Assembly: GCA_017644105.1 (NCBI GenBank) | Contig: JAEPMD010000024.1 | Span: forward strand, 1 to 57,743 | Source: Rhizobiaceae bacterium | GTDB lineage: Bacteria > Pseudomonadota > Alphaproteobacteria > Rhizobiales > Rhizobiaceae | Direction: 5' to 3' | DNA: 57,743 bases | Shown here: piece by piece, positions 18,619 through 27,240 of the stretch | How positions within the stretch are numbered: position 1 is the first letter of the stretch | Layout: each line of letters begins with the position of its first letter | The notes under the pieces: generated by a model | Databases searched by the model: none | What the model saw: the letters and a program-made list of their open reading frames with translations, nothing else | Told to the model about the DNA's origin: nothing | Program-made: the position numbers and the translations under genes

Positions 18619-19431
18619 CTAAGATCGAAAATGTGGGAATGAACGCACATCAGCCCCCTCTGCCTGACGCTTCTTAGTATATGCAGAAAATGCTTGTACT
18701 GCAGGCTCAGCCTGCCAGTTCAACAAAGCTTCGCGATAGCTCGGTCGCTTTGATATGTTTTCAAACCATCTTTGTACATGTGGCGTCCGTTCAAACGGCC
18801 AATCCATTAATTTGAATCGATGGACATTCGGCATCCAGGCAATGTCGCTTAAGGTGAACTCAGCACCTTCCAAATATTCACGTCCATCTGACAAGACTTC
18901 GTTGAGAGATTGAAAACCTTCATCTTTTCAGGCAATCGCATCATTAATCCGGTCTTGATCAAACCCTTTTGCAAAATCCTTACGGAACTGTTGCAGCCAT
19001 TCGTTTTTGTGAGACTTCTGGAAAGCCTTCGCGTTCTCCGGCGAAGGTGGTGGGCCAGCACGAAACAAAAATTCAAATGTTAAAAGCTTCAAATCAAGCT
19101 GCGCCGCATCCGCCATATCCAATAGCTTCGAAGAAGAAACATTCGCCAGTGGACTGTCTTTACCGGCAATATGACCAATAATATCGATTGATTCAATGAT
19201 CAGATAACCGTCATCTACCAGCGCTGGCACTAATCCTTTGGGATGAATGCGCTGATAGTCCGCGGATGCGTGCTCATCCTTTTCTAGACTGATGACATGG
19301 CTGGTAAAGGCTTCTCCACGTTCAGCCAATGTGATCCGAACACGCTGTGAACAACTCGACATGGGCGCATGCCAAAGATGAAGACCTTTGAGTGATTTGA
19401 GTGACTTATCTTCTGGTTCTATTTCCAGCAC
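18619..19431 (-). pseudogene. Glutathione S-transferase family gene with an in-frame TGA
   Basis: The frame encodes a thioredoxin-like N-terminal domain (LWHAPMSSCSQRVRITLAERG; HPKGLVPALVDDGYLIIESIDI) and an all-helical C-terminal domain (EFTLSDIAWMPNVHRFKLMDW). It is interrupted at 18928-18930 by TGA in the same frame: NDAIA, stop, KDEGFQSLNEVL. Without the stop the protein would be about 270 aa, a normal GST length. CGA (Arg) to TGA is the simplest origin. It is the last gene of the Liv/BKACE operon, 11 bases after the BKACE stop, so it may have served that pathway. It is either a real nonsense mutation or a base-call error. Confidence 0.85.
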
Positions 19432-19442
19432 GATAGCACTCC

Positions 19443-20381
19443 TTAGAAATTCACGCGATCGCCGCCTTTAAGGTCGAGGATCTCACGGGCTTCATCCGGT
19501 GTCGCCACTTCCGATCCCAATTCCTCAACCACGCGGCGGATCTTCTCGACTTGTTGAGCGTTGGACTTTGCAAGTTCACCGCGCTTGATAAAGAGACTGT
19601 CTTCCAAGCCAACACGGACATTACCGCCCATCTGGCTTGCCGTGGTTGCCATTGGGATTTGCGCAGAACCAGCTGCCAAAATTGACCAGCGATAATCATC
19701 CCCAAAAAGCTTATCCGCCGTCTTTTTCATAAAGACAAGATTTTCAACATCAGCGCCGATGCCGCCCAAAATGCCCATGACAAACTGAATGAAAATCGGC
19801 GCTTTGAAGAGACCAATGTCAACACAGAATTTCAGGTTATAAAGATGGCCGACATCATAGCATTCATGCTCAAATTTAATGTTATGTGGCGCAAGTGTTT
19901 CTGCCGCTTCCTTGATGTCTTTGAAGGTGTTTCGGAAGATATTGCCATCTGAATTGGCGACATAATCTTTTTCCCAATCAAATTTCCAATCACCATCGCC
20001 ATATCGCTTGGCCAATGGATGAAATGAGAAATTCATCGACCCCATATTCATCGAACACATCTCGGCACTAAACGTCGCGGCTGGCATAATGCGTTCTTGG
20101 ATGGAAAGCGTGAGCGATCCTCCGGTTGAGACATTGATCACAGCATCTGTTGCTTGTTTGACGCGCGGTAAGAATGCGGAAAAGTCGTCAATATCAACAG
20201 ATGGTGCACCTGTTTGATTATCCCGAGCATGCAAATGCAAGATTGAAGCCCCCGCCTCTGCCGCTTCAATCGCCTGGGTCGCAATGTCATCAGCCGTGTA
20301 AGGCAAAGCATCTGACATGGTTGGCGTATGGATCACACCCGTGATCGCGCATGTGATAATTGTCTTGTTTTTCTTGGCCAT
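19443..20381 (-). CDS. Beta-keto acid cleavage enzyme (BKACE, DUF849 family)
   Basis: BKACE enzymes condense a beta-keto acid with acetyl-CoA, releasing acetoacetate plus a new CoA ester (or the reverse exchange); Kce of lysine fermentation is the model. The 312-aa TIM-barrel sequence starts with IITCAITGVIHTPTMSDALPYT and has the zinc-site HLHAR near residue 48. It also shows VINVSTGGS, FEHECYDVGHLYNLKF and NVRVGLEDSLF. It is the last metabolic gene of the operon and would cleave the beta-keto acid produced by the dehydrogenases encoded upstream. The exact substrate cannot be read from sequence. Confidence 0.92.
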   Translation of the reverse strand: MAKKNKTIITCAITGVIHTPTMSDALPYTADDIATQAIEAAEAGASILHLHARDNQTGAPSVDIDDFSAFLPRVKQATDAVINVSTGGSLTLSIQERIMPAATFSAEMCSMNMGSMNFSFHPLAKRYGDGDWKFDWEKDYVANSDGNIFRNTFKDIKEAAETLAPHNIKFEHECYDVGHLYNLKFCVDIGLFKAPIFIQFVMGILGGIGADVENLVFMKKTADKLFGDDYRWSILAAGSAQIPMATTASQMGGNVRVGLEDSLFIKRGELAKSNAQQVEKIRRVVEELGSEVATPDEAREILDLKGGDRVNF

Positions 20382-20390
20382 GGGGTACTC

Positions 20391-21410
20391 CTAATCGTCT
20401 TTTGATTGCTCAACACGTCGGTCAAGCGGAAATATTTGTAAATTGAAGCGCGAGCGGACAAAGCCCCAGACACCTTGCGGCGCTTTGAGCATCACCACAA
20501 TTGCTACGAGCCCCAAAACAAGCAGATAGATCGTCCCAAGATCTGCAAGCGTCTCGCGTAGCGCAAAGAATATCAATGTCCCAATGATCGGACCTTCAAT
20601 CGTCCCGATCCCGCCAATAACCACGATAAAGATCACAAAGGCCGTCCAATCATTGACCGAGAACGCCGCATCGGGCGAAATGCGAAGCTTTTGCAGGAAG
20701 ATGATGGAACCAATCACCGCAGTTAATGCGGATGTCGTCACGTATACGGTGAACTTATTCCACCAGATATCAATTCCAAGCGATTTCGCTGCAGTCTCAT
20801 TGTCACGGATCGCTGTGAGCGCCAAACCTCGTTTGGAACGGAGGAAGAAATAAACCACTGCGATCACGGCAAGTGCCGCGCCTAAGGCAAGCCAGTAACT
20901 TAATGCCTCGCGTCCAGAACGGCTGCTTGCAAGAGATTTGACGATCCCAACCGGCAATGATGAACCTGATCCGCCGCCTAAAGCGCTGATTTGCGCGAAA
21001 GACAGCCGGAAGACCTCAGCAATCACCCAAGTGCCAATTGCGAAATATGCACCTTGTAGCCTGAAAACCAACAGGGCAACGGGCAATGATATCAATGCGC
21101 CCAATATGCCCGAAACGCCGATTGCGACGAGCGGATGAAGCCCGGCAAATAAAGTGAGTGCAAAGAGCATATAGCCACCAATTCCGACAAATGCCTGCTG
21201 ACCCACTGATACGAGCCCAGCATAACCCGCCATTAGGTTCCATAGGCTTGCCAGAGCAAGATATAAAAACAGCTCCGCCATTAAGCGCATATCTGCGCGT
21301 CCTGCCCAATATGGCGCTGAAACTAAGATAACCAAAACCACCACACCTAATAGCGCGATCATGTGGCTGGCATTGTTGTATCTTTTGATTTGGTAAGTCG
21401 TGTCAGCCAT
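20391..21410 (-). CDS. livM: Branched-chain-amino-acid-type ABC transporter permease (LivM)
   Basis: This inner-membrane permease of a HAAT-family importer has 339 aa and about 9-10 predicted membrane segments. Family landmarks are NLMAGYAGLVSVGQQAFVGIGGY, RGLALTAIRDNETAAKSLGI (the cytosolic coupling helix) and GGIGTIEGPIIGTL. It overlaps the livH stop (TAATG), so the two permeases are translationally coupled. The transporter serves the catabolic operon; the substrate need not be a branched-chain amino acid. Confidence 0.94.
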   Translation of the reverse strand: MADTTYQIKRYNNASHMIALLGVVVLVILVSAPYWAGRADMRLMAELFLYLALASLWNLMAGYAGLVSVGQQAFVGIGGYMLFALTLFAGLHPLVAIGVSGILGALISLPVALLVFRLQGAYFAIGTWVIAEVFRLSFAQISALGGGSGSSLPVGIVKSLASSRSGREALSYWLALGAALAVIAVVYFFLRSKRGLALTAIRDNETAAKSLGIDIWWNKFTVYVTTSALTAVIGSIIFLQKLRISPDAAFSVNDWTAFVIFIVVIGGIGTIEGPIIGTLIFFALRETLADLGTIYLLVLGLVAIVVMLKAPQGVWGFVRSRFNLQIFPLDRRVEQSKDD

Positions 21411-22270
21411 TAGTTCACCTTAGGGAAAAGGCCATTTGGTCGAATGGCAACGATAATTAAAAATACGATATGACCGGATAGAAGCTGCCAGCCTGGATTG
21501 ATATTAGCGCCGATCGTTTGCGCGACACCCAGAATAACGCCGCCAACCAATGTGCCCCATAAATTGCCCAGACCGCCAATAATCACCGCTTCAAAGCCAA
21601 AGATCAGGCGACCGCCACCAATAGAGGGATCAAAACTAGTTCGAATGCCTAACAATATCGCGGCAATTGCAGTGACAGCGAGCGCGAGTGCCATGGCCAA
21701 GCCATAGATGTGACGACGGTTTAAGCCCATCAACTGCGCAATATCCTGATTATCGGATACAGCGCGAAACGCTCGACCCAATGCAGTTTTATAAAAAATG
21801 AACTGCAACCCACCAATGACCACGATTGCGATGACAAATGTTAGCAATGGCAGTACGCCAATTGACAAATCACCCAACGGTAAGCTTGCGGTTTCCAAGA
21901 CACCAGCATCCATCTTTTGTGGGTCAGCGGTATAGACTTCCAGCAAAGAGTTTTGGATGATCACGGATAATCCAAAGGTCACCAAAAGTGGTGGCAAAAT
22001 GTCTGTACCAAGCGTTTGGTTCAAAATACCCCGTTGGAGCACATAACCAATCGCCGCCATTAAAGGCACGACAATCAATAAAGCAGTAAGCGGATGAACA
22101 CCAAGCACCAATGTTGTGCTTAAACCCAGATACGCACCCAAGACGATCAAATCACCATGGGCGATGTTTACCAGTCGCATCACACCAAAAATGAGCGACA
22201 ACCCAGCAGCAAACAAGGCGTAAAGGCCGCCAAGCAATGTGCCTTGAATAATTGCATTAATCCAATCCAT
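21410..22270 (-). CDS. livH: Branched-chain-amino-acid-type ABC transporter permease (LivH)
   Basis: This is the second permease of the importer, 286 aa with about 8 membrane segments. It shows GTLLGGLYALFAAGLSLIFGVMRLVNIAHGD at the N-terminus, AFRAVSDNQDIAQLMGLN (coupling helix) and IIGGLGNLWGTLVGGVILG near the C-terminus. It pairs with livM. Confidence 0.94.
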   Translation of the reverse strand: MDWINAIIQGTLLGGLYALFAAGLSLIFGVMRLVNIAHGDLIVLGAYLGLSTTLVLGVHPLTALLIVVPLMAAIGYVLQRGILNQTLGTDILPPLLVTFGLSVIIQNSLLEVYTADPQKMDAGVLETASLPLGDLSIGVLPLLTFVIAIVVIGGLQFIFYKTALGRAFRAVSDNQDIAQLMGLNRRHIYGLAMALALAVTAIAAILLGIRTSFDPSIGGGRLIFGFEAVIIGGLGNLWGTLVGGVILGVAQTIGANINPGWQLLSGHIVFLIIVAIRPNGLFPKVN

Positions 22271-22272
22271 GC

Positions 22273-23001
22273 TTATTCCACCCCAAAATATGCGCGTGAA
22301 ATTTCATCGCGGCTCACGGTTGATGATTGCCCCTCAAGCGAAACACGGCCCTCTTGCAGGCAATAAACGCGCGATGAAACGGATAAGGCTTTGGTGATAT
22401 CTTGCTCAACAATGACCACACTCATACCTTCGTCGATAATGCCTGGTAGCGCGTCATAGATGGTTTTGATGATCACCGACGCCAAGCCCAAACTGATTTC
22501 ATCCATGAGCAATAGATCCGGGTTGGACATTAATGCCCGACCGATGGCAACCATCTGTTGCTGCCCGCCCGATAAAGCGGTTGAAGGCACATTGCGGCGT
22601 TCTTCCAAGATCGGGAAAAGCTCAAACACGCGCTGTAGCGACCACACGCCTTCGCGACCGATTTGACCGCCAATCAATAAGTTTTCTTCAACTGATAATG
22701 ACGGGAATAATTGCCGGCCTTCCGGCACCAGAGCAATGCCAAGCTTTGCCACCTGATCCGCGCGGAGATGGCCGATATTTTGTCCGCGATATTGCACTTG
22801 CGCTGCATCGTTACTGATCAACCCGCATACGGAACGCATTAAGGTTGATTTACCCGCTCCATTGGCGCCGATAATGGCAAGAGCTTCACCTTCCTCAACG
22901 GACATGTCCAAGTCATACAACGCTTGGAAATCACCATAGTGAGAGTTTAAACCGGATACTTTTAGGATCGGTTCTGAGCTGTTATTAGGCATCTGCTTCA
23001 A
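22273..23001 (-). CDS. livF: ABC transporter ATP-binding protein (LivF)
   Basis: This cytosolic ATPase subunit shows Walker A GANGAGKST, the signature LSGGQQQMVAIGRALMSNP and Walker B LLLMDEISLGLA. The open frame overlaps livG by 17 bases; starting at 22992 (MPNNSSEP) reduces the overlap to 8. The length of about 240 aa is standard for LivF. Confidence 0.94.
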   Translation of the reverse strand: MKQMPNNSSEPILKVSGLNSHYGDFQALYDLDMSVEEGEALAIIGANGAGKSTLMRSVCGLISNDAAQVQYRGQNIGHLRADQVAKLGIALVPEGRQLFPSLSVEENLLIGGQIGREGVWSLQRVFELFPILEERRNVPSTALSGGQQQMVAIGRALMSNPDLLLMDEISLGLASVIIKTIYDALPGIIDEGMSVVIVEQDITKALSVSSRVYCLQEGRVSLEGQSSTVSRDEISRAYFGVE

Positions 23002-23719
23002 TCCCCAAATAAATCTCTTGAACTTCAGCGCTTTTCATAATGGCTGTGGGTTCGCCTTCGGCTATCTTCTTGCCAAAATCAATGACGATTAAACGGTCAA
23101 CAACAGCCAAAAGCGCATGGACCACATGTTCGATCCAGACAATCGACACACCTGATTTATGAATATTGGTAATGGTCTCGACCAATGAATGGCATTCAGC
23201 CTCTGTCAGACCACCCGCGATCTCGTCCAACAACAGCAGTTTTGGCTTCGCGCAAAGTGCACGTGTTAGCTCCAAACGTTTGCGCTCCAGCAAACTCAAT
23301 TTGCCCACAGGAACATTGGCTTTTGCCATCAAACCCGTTTGCTCAATCACATCCAAACAATAATCATCAGCAGGTTTTCCATCTAATCCAGCAGCTTGTG
23401 TCGCTGCGACCAAAGCATTTTCAAACACCGTCATGCCGCTAAAGGGTTGAGGCACCTGAAAACTACGAGCAAGCCCTGCCCGGCATCTTTTGGCAGCACT
23501 TGTACGCGTGATATCCACACCATCAAATGTGATCTGCCCGCTGTCAGCAGACAGCATTCCGGTAATGAGGTTAAACATCGAGGTTTTACCAGCACCATTG
23601 GGGCCAATAATTCCCAAAGCCTGACCTTCGGGCAAATCAAAGGTCAGATCGTCTGCTACGACGACGGCGCCAAAGGATTTGTGCACGTTATTTAGCTGTA
23701 GAATGTTGGTCACGACCAT
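22985..23719 (-). CDS. livG: ABC transporter ATP-binding protein (LivG)
   Basis: This is the first ATPase subunit (244 aa), with Walker A GPNGAGKTS. The signature region is diverged: KLSLLERKRLELTRALCAKP replaces the canonical LSGGQ. Walker B is LLLDEIAGGL, and the H-loop is in WIEHVVHAL. The departure from LSGGQ is notable, although LivG proteins vary here. It lies directly downstream of the binding-protein gene behind an intercistronic hairpin. Confidence 0.92.
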   Translation of the reverse strand: MVVTNILQLNNVHKSFGAVVVADDLTFDLPEGQALGIIGPNGAGKTSMFNLITGMLSADSGQITFDGVDITRTSAAKRCRAGLARSFQVPQPFSGMTVFENALVAATQAAGLDGKPADDYCLDVIEQTGLMAKANVPVGKLSLLERKRLELTRALCAKPKLLLLDEIAGGLTEAECHSLVETITNIHKSGVSIVWIEHVVHALLAVVDRLIVIDFGKKIAEGEPTAIMKSAEVQEIYLGIEADA

Positions 23720-23740
23720 CCCAATCTTTGTGTTGAACGA

Positions 23741-23758
23741 GCGGGGCCTTAACCCCGC
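23741..23758 (-). promoter_or_regulatory. Intercistronic stem-loop between the binding-protein gene and livG
   Basis: GCGGGG (23741-23746) pairs with CCCCGC (23753-23758) around a 6-nt loop, 10 bases after the binding-protein stop and without a T-run. Such hairpins commonly protect the upstream binding-protein message and lower downstream expression. Confidence 0.6.
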
Positions 23759-23768
23759 CCACCATATC

Positions 23769-25061
23769 TTACGACAACAACTTCAATTCGCCAGTTGTTG
23801 GAATGCTGGGTTCAGCGAAGTTGGAGACAATTTTAAGATCAATACTATCTCCATCTTTTTGCCATTGGCCAGCCACAAGCGGTGTCTTGGTCACATTGTT
23901 CATCGGACCATCCGCCCAGTTCACTTTACCCACGATCGTGCGCAAGTTTGTTGATGCGATTGCTGCAACAATCGCTTCTGGATCTTCCAGATCATCAGCA
24001 CGTTTGATCACATCCGCTGCTACTTCAAACAAGGCATGTTTAAAGCCTGTTGGCTGTGTCCAAGGACGCCCTGTTGCAGCTGTAAAGCCATCTGCTAGTT
24101 CTTTAGCACTCGCACCAGTTAATGAGGATTCAAACGGATGATTTGGAGACCACCACACTTCAGATGTTAGACCATCACCGCGATCGCCTAGAGATTCAAT
24201 TACGGATGGGAAGAGCAGTGCTTTACCAATTGTCACTACTTTTGGATTAAACCCTTGCTGCGCACTTTGTGCCCAGAATGTCGCAAAATCCGGTGGGATC
24301 ATATTACCAGTGACGATCTCGCATCCTGCTTCTTTAAAGGCGGCAATCTGATTGGAAAAATCATCTGACAAAGGCTGATAGCGGCCTGGATCTAAAAGGT
24401 CATAACCCGATGCAGCCAATGGTTTTGGCAGACCAAGCTCTTTATCACCCCAAGCGTTACCGTCTGCATCATTCGGGAACAAGCCGCCAACTTTCTTGGC
24501 AACACCACTTTTATCCCACATGCTCAAGAAAGCGCCGATGACATCTTCCAAGCCCCAAAAGAAGTGATAGGTGCTGTTAAAACCTTCACCCGGGACACCA
24601 TTCCGACCAAAGAAATAAGGCTGCCACGGACAGTCTGTTGTAATACACGGAACTTCATTGATTTCCGCCTGATCGGAAACCGGGTTCACAGTATCAGGTG
24701 TTGATGCTGCAACAATAATATCAACTTCATCGCGCAAGATCAGATCAGCGGCGACTTCAGCAGCACGGTTTGGGTTTGATTGGCTGTCTTTGGAAATAAT
24801 CTCGACATTCCAAGTTTTACCGTTATTTTCAAGCCCCGCAGCAAATGTCTTGGTAATGGCTTCCAATACATAATCATCAGCTTCTGCAAAACCTGCCAAT
24901 GGGCCCGTGCGAGGGCTTACATGGCCGATTTTCAGGGTTGGATTATCAGCATAAGCTTTGGTGATGTTTAAAATCGCAGGTGCTGCCAAAATACCTGCAC
25001 TTGCTGTGATAAATTTACGACGTGTCACATTGCCAGACACGCTTTTAATAATCTTAGTCAT
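23769..25061 (-). CDS. Liv-type ABC transporter substrate-binding protein with Tat-like signal
   Basis: This periplasmic solute-binding protein (430 aa, type I fold, LivK/AmiC group) has a twin-arginine-like leader, TRRKFITASAGILAAPAIL, ending near KAYA. The binding domain begins TLKIGHVSPRTGPLAGFAEAD, with RAAEVAADLILRDEVDIIVAASTPDTVNPV in the first lobe. It feeds the LivHMGF transporter encoded downstream. The operon enzymes suggest a ligand convertible to a beta-hydroxy acid, but the ligand is unknown. Confidence 0.92.
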   Translation of the reverse strand: MTKIIKSVSGNVTRRKFITASAGILAAPAILNITKAYADNPTLKIGHVSPRTGPLAGFAEADDYVLEAITKTFAAGLENNGKTWNVEIISKDSQSNPNRAAEVAADLILRDEVDIIVAASTPDTVNPVSDQAEINEVPCITTDCPWQPYFFGRNGVPGEGFNSTYHFFWGLEDVIGAFLSMWDKSGVAKKVGGLFPNDADGNAWGDKELGLPKPLAASGYDLLDPGRYQPLSDDFSNQIAAFKEAGCEIVTGNMIPPDFATFWAQSAQQGFNPKVVTIGKALLFPSVIESLGDRGDGLTSEVWWSPNHPFESSLTGASAKELADGFTAATGRPWTQPTGFKHALFEVAADVIKRADDLEDPEAIVAAIASTNLRTIVGKVNWADGPMNNVTKTPLVAGQWQKDGDSIDLKIVSNFAEPSIPTTGELKLLS

Positions 25062-25092
25062 CTTCCTTCTCCCTTTTAAAACTCAATTTGAA

Positions 25093-26019
25093 TTAACCGG
25101 TCAAAATCCCGTCTAATTTCTTAAGATGGCTGGCAACACGCTCACGAACTTCTGCAGCTTCCGCCGCTGTCCATGCCTGAAATCCCTCCCCGGATTTCAT
25201 GCCAAGCTTGCCGTTATCAACTAGCTGTTGAAGATAGTCTGAGGGCTTTTGTTCGCTCTCTAAATCAAATAAAACATTCTCATGGATATCGAGCGTCAGA
25301 TCAGTACCCACAAGGTCCGCATTTTCAAGGGGCCCCAAAACGGAAAGCCTGCGTCCGAAGCTTGATTTCACAACGGTATCAACCGCTTGCGCATCGCAAA
25401 TACCGTTTGCCACTAAGCTGATGGCTTCACGCCAGAGCGCGTGCTGTAGGCGATTTCCGATAAAGCCCGGCACATCTTTTTTCACCAGAACAGGCGTCTT
25501 ACCGACGTCCTTTAAAAGTTCCATCATCTGATCTGCGATCCGCGGATCTGTCCATTCTGTATTCACCACTTCCACAAGCGGGATCATATGCGGTGGGTTC
25601 CACCAATGTGTCCCAAGTGCGCGAGACTTATGACGCAGCTTGGACATGATCTTTGTAATCGGCATGACAGAAGTATTTGACGCCAAGATACAGGTTTTGG
25701 GCGCATGGGCCTCGATCTCAGCGAATATCGATTGTTTTAGATCCAGTTTCTCAGGCGCCGCTTCAAAAACGATATCTGCCCGACGAACAGCACTGGCGAT
25801 GGTATCCTTCGTGCAAATTTTGGCAATCGCGCTTGCGGTTTCATTCGGATCCAAACCCATGAGATCCATGCTATTGGCGATACGGGCGTGCACGCTATCA
25901 CGCGCATCTAACATAGGATCATAGATAATAACGCTATGCCCTGCACGCGCTAGAGTGAGCGCGATCCCATGGCCCATCAATCCGGCCCCAATAACAGCAA
26001 TGTTATACTTATTTGCCAT
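25093..26019 (-). CDS. 3-hydroxyacyl-CoA dehydrogenase family, lambda-crystallin/carnitine-dehydrogenase-like
   Basis: This NAD-dependent dehydrogenase oxidises a 3-hydroxy acid or its CoA ester to the 3-keto product. The 308-aa protein starts with a Rossmann motif, IAVIGAGLMGHGIALTLARAG. It has ASNTSVMPIT, LGTHWWNPPHMIPLVEVV (the catalytic His of the family) and VKKDVPGFIGNRLQHALWRE. No C-terminal thioesterase fusion is present, unlike many carnitine dehydrogenases. Its keto product would be the logical substrate of the BKACE enzyme in the same operon. Confidence 0.9.
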   Translation of the reverse strand: MANKYNIAVIGAGLMGHGIALTLARAGHSVIIYDPMLDARDSVHARIANSMDLMGLDPNETASAIAKICTKDTIASAVRRADIVFEAAPEKLDLKQSIFAEIEAHAPKTCILASNTSVMPITKIMSKLRHKSRALGTHWWNPPHMIPLVEVVNTEWTDPRIADQMMELLKDVGKTPVLVKKDVPGFIGNRLQHALWREAISLVANGICDAQAVDTVVKSSFGRRLSVLGPLENADLVGTDLTLDIHENVLFDLESEQKPSDYLQQLVDNGKLGMKSGEGFQAWTAAEAAEVRERVASHLKKLDGILTG

Positions 26020-26021
26020 TA

Positions 26022-26816
26022 TTATCCCGCCGTATATCCACCGTCGGCATAAAGAATATGCCCTGTATAAAATTCAGATGCTTTGGATGAGAGGAATAAA
26101 AGCGGACCGGCAAGATCTTCAGGTTCACCCAAGCGCCCCTTTGGTACACGCGCCAAGAAACCAGATCGTACGGTTTTGGCTTTTTCTGTATCTTCAAACA
26201 TCCAGGCTGTGAGCGGTGAGCGGAATACGGTCGGAGCAATCGCATTAACTGTGATGCCTGTCGGACCGAGCTCGCATCCAAGCGCTTTTGTAATCCCATC
26301 AACAGCGGCTTTTGATGCGCAATAGGCTGTATAACCTGCCGGGTGGCCTAAAAGTCCTCGTGCCGACGAAACGAGTACGATTTTGCCACCCTTCCCTTGG
26401 GCTTTCATTTGCCGCGTCGCAGCTTGGGAGATGAGCCAGCTCTGGGTCACATTCGCATCCATCACCGAAGTAAATGTGTCGGGTTCCATATCGTCGATCA
26501 TGGCAACTTTATTCATGCCAGACGCGACAACCAGTATATCCAACGAACCAAGGGCTTCAGCTGTTTGAGCAACCATGTCAGCGCATGCATCTGCATCACT
26601 CGGGCGCGCGTTGATTTCCAAAACTTCAGCGCCTGCATCACGACATTCTTCTGCTATCTCGGACAAAGCATCTTTGGAACCTGCAGCAAGGGCAAGCTTA
26701 CACCCTGCTCCCGCCAATACACGCGCAGCAACCATGCCAAAGGCGCCAGATGCACCGGTGATGAGTGCGACTTTGCCCTTCACATCAAACATGGAAAGTG
26801 GATCTTGAATAGACAT
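26022..26816 (-). CDS. Short-chain dehydrogenase/reductase (SDR)
   Basis: This is a classical SDR of 264 aa when started at 26816, where ATG overlaps the cupin stop as TAATG; the longer frame up to 26861 runs into the cupin gene. It shows ALITGASGAFGMVAARVL (cofactor glycine motif), VLVSSARGLLG (catalytic Ser), YTAYCASKAAVDGITKAL (YxxxK) and HILYADGGYTAG at the end. It probably oxidises or reduces an alcohol/ketone intermediate of the operon's pathway. Confidence 0.92.
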   Translation of the reverse strand: MSIQDPLSMFDVKGKVALITGASGAFGMVAARVLAGAGCKLALAAGSKDALSEIAEECRDAGAEVLEINARPSDADACADMVAQTAEALGSLDILVVASGMNKVAMIDDMEPDTFTSVMDANVTQSWLISQAATRQMKAQGKGGKIVLVSSARGLLGHPAGYTAYCASKAAVDGITKALGCELGPTGITVNAIAPTVFRSPLTAWMFEDTEKAKTVRSGFLARVPKGRLGEPEDLAGPLLFLSSKASEFYTGHILYADGGYTAG

Positions 26817-27163
26817 TATGATGCCTCCGGAGGATAAGGGATAACAACCAGCATGGTGCAAACCAAGTTGGATCGGTTTTCAATTTTTCGCACTTCGTTG
26901 GGCGCGATCGTGCAGCTGTCAAATTTTCTTAAAACAGTTTCTTCGCCATCAATGATCACAGTCATTTCACCGTCCAAAACGACATAGACTTTTTCAAAAG
27001 GCGTTGAATCTGGACCGGCACCGCCATTGGGTAGAAATTGGCTCAAACCCACCCATTGATTTTCCGGGCCACCCTCTTCAAAACCCTGAAGTCGCAGACC
27101 TGTGACCCCAAAGTGATTTGGTGCTTCATAAGTTTCAGCATCTTCAAAACGTTTTAAATGCAC
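26816..27163 (-). CDS. Small single-domain cupin protein
   Basis: This 115-aa cupin starts at GTG 27163 with GGGAGGAG upstream. The beta-barrel core is visible in PFEKVYVVLDGEMTVIIDGEETVLRKFDSCTIAPNEVRKIENRS. The canonical first motif is incomplete: I see no clear HxH pair, so metal binding is uncertain. It lies between the cyclase-like and SDR genes and could be an isomerase, a binding protein or a non-enzymatic component. Confidence 0.85.
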   Translation of the reverse strand: MHLKRFEDAETYEAPNHFGVTGLRLQGFEEGGPENQWVGLSQFLPNGGAGPDSTPFEKVYVVLDGEMTVIIDGEETVLRKFDSCTIAPNEVRKIENRSNLVCTMLVVIPYPPEAS

Positions 27164-27200
27164 GATTATCTCCTCCCAAAGCGGTGCGAATACTCTTCAA

Positions 27201-27226
27201 GGCGCGCAACACAGACTGTGCGCGCC
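27201..27226 (-). promoter_or_regulatory. Intercistronic stem-loop between the cyclase-like and cupin genes
   Basis: A perfect 8-bp stem, GGCGCGCA (27201-27208) with TGCGCGCC (27219-27226), has a 10-nt loop. It lies between the first two genes of the operon. No T-run follows in the leftward direction, so processing or mRNA stability is likelier than termination. Confidence 0.6.
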
Positions 27227-27240
27227 AAGATGTGTTGATT

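Noticed and set aside
18928-18930. Selenocysteine at the in-frame TGA of the GST gene
   Set aside because: No selenocysteine-insertion-like hairpin was evident after the TGA, the position is not the GST catalytic residue, and a point mutation explains it more simply.
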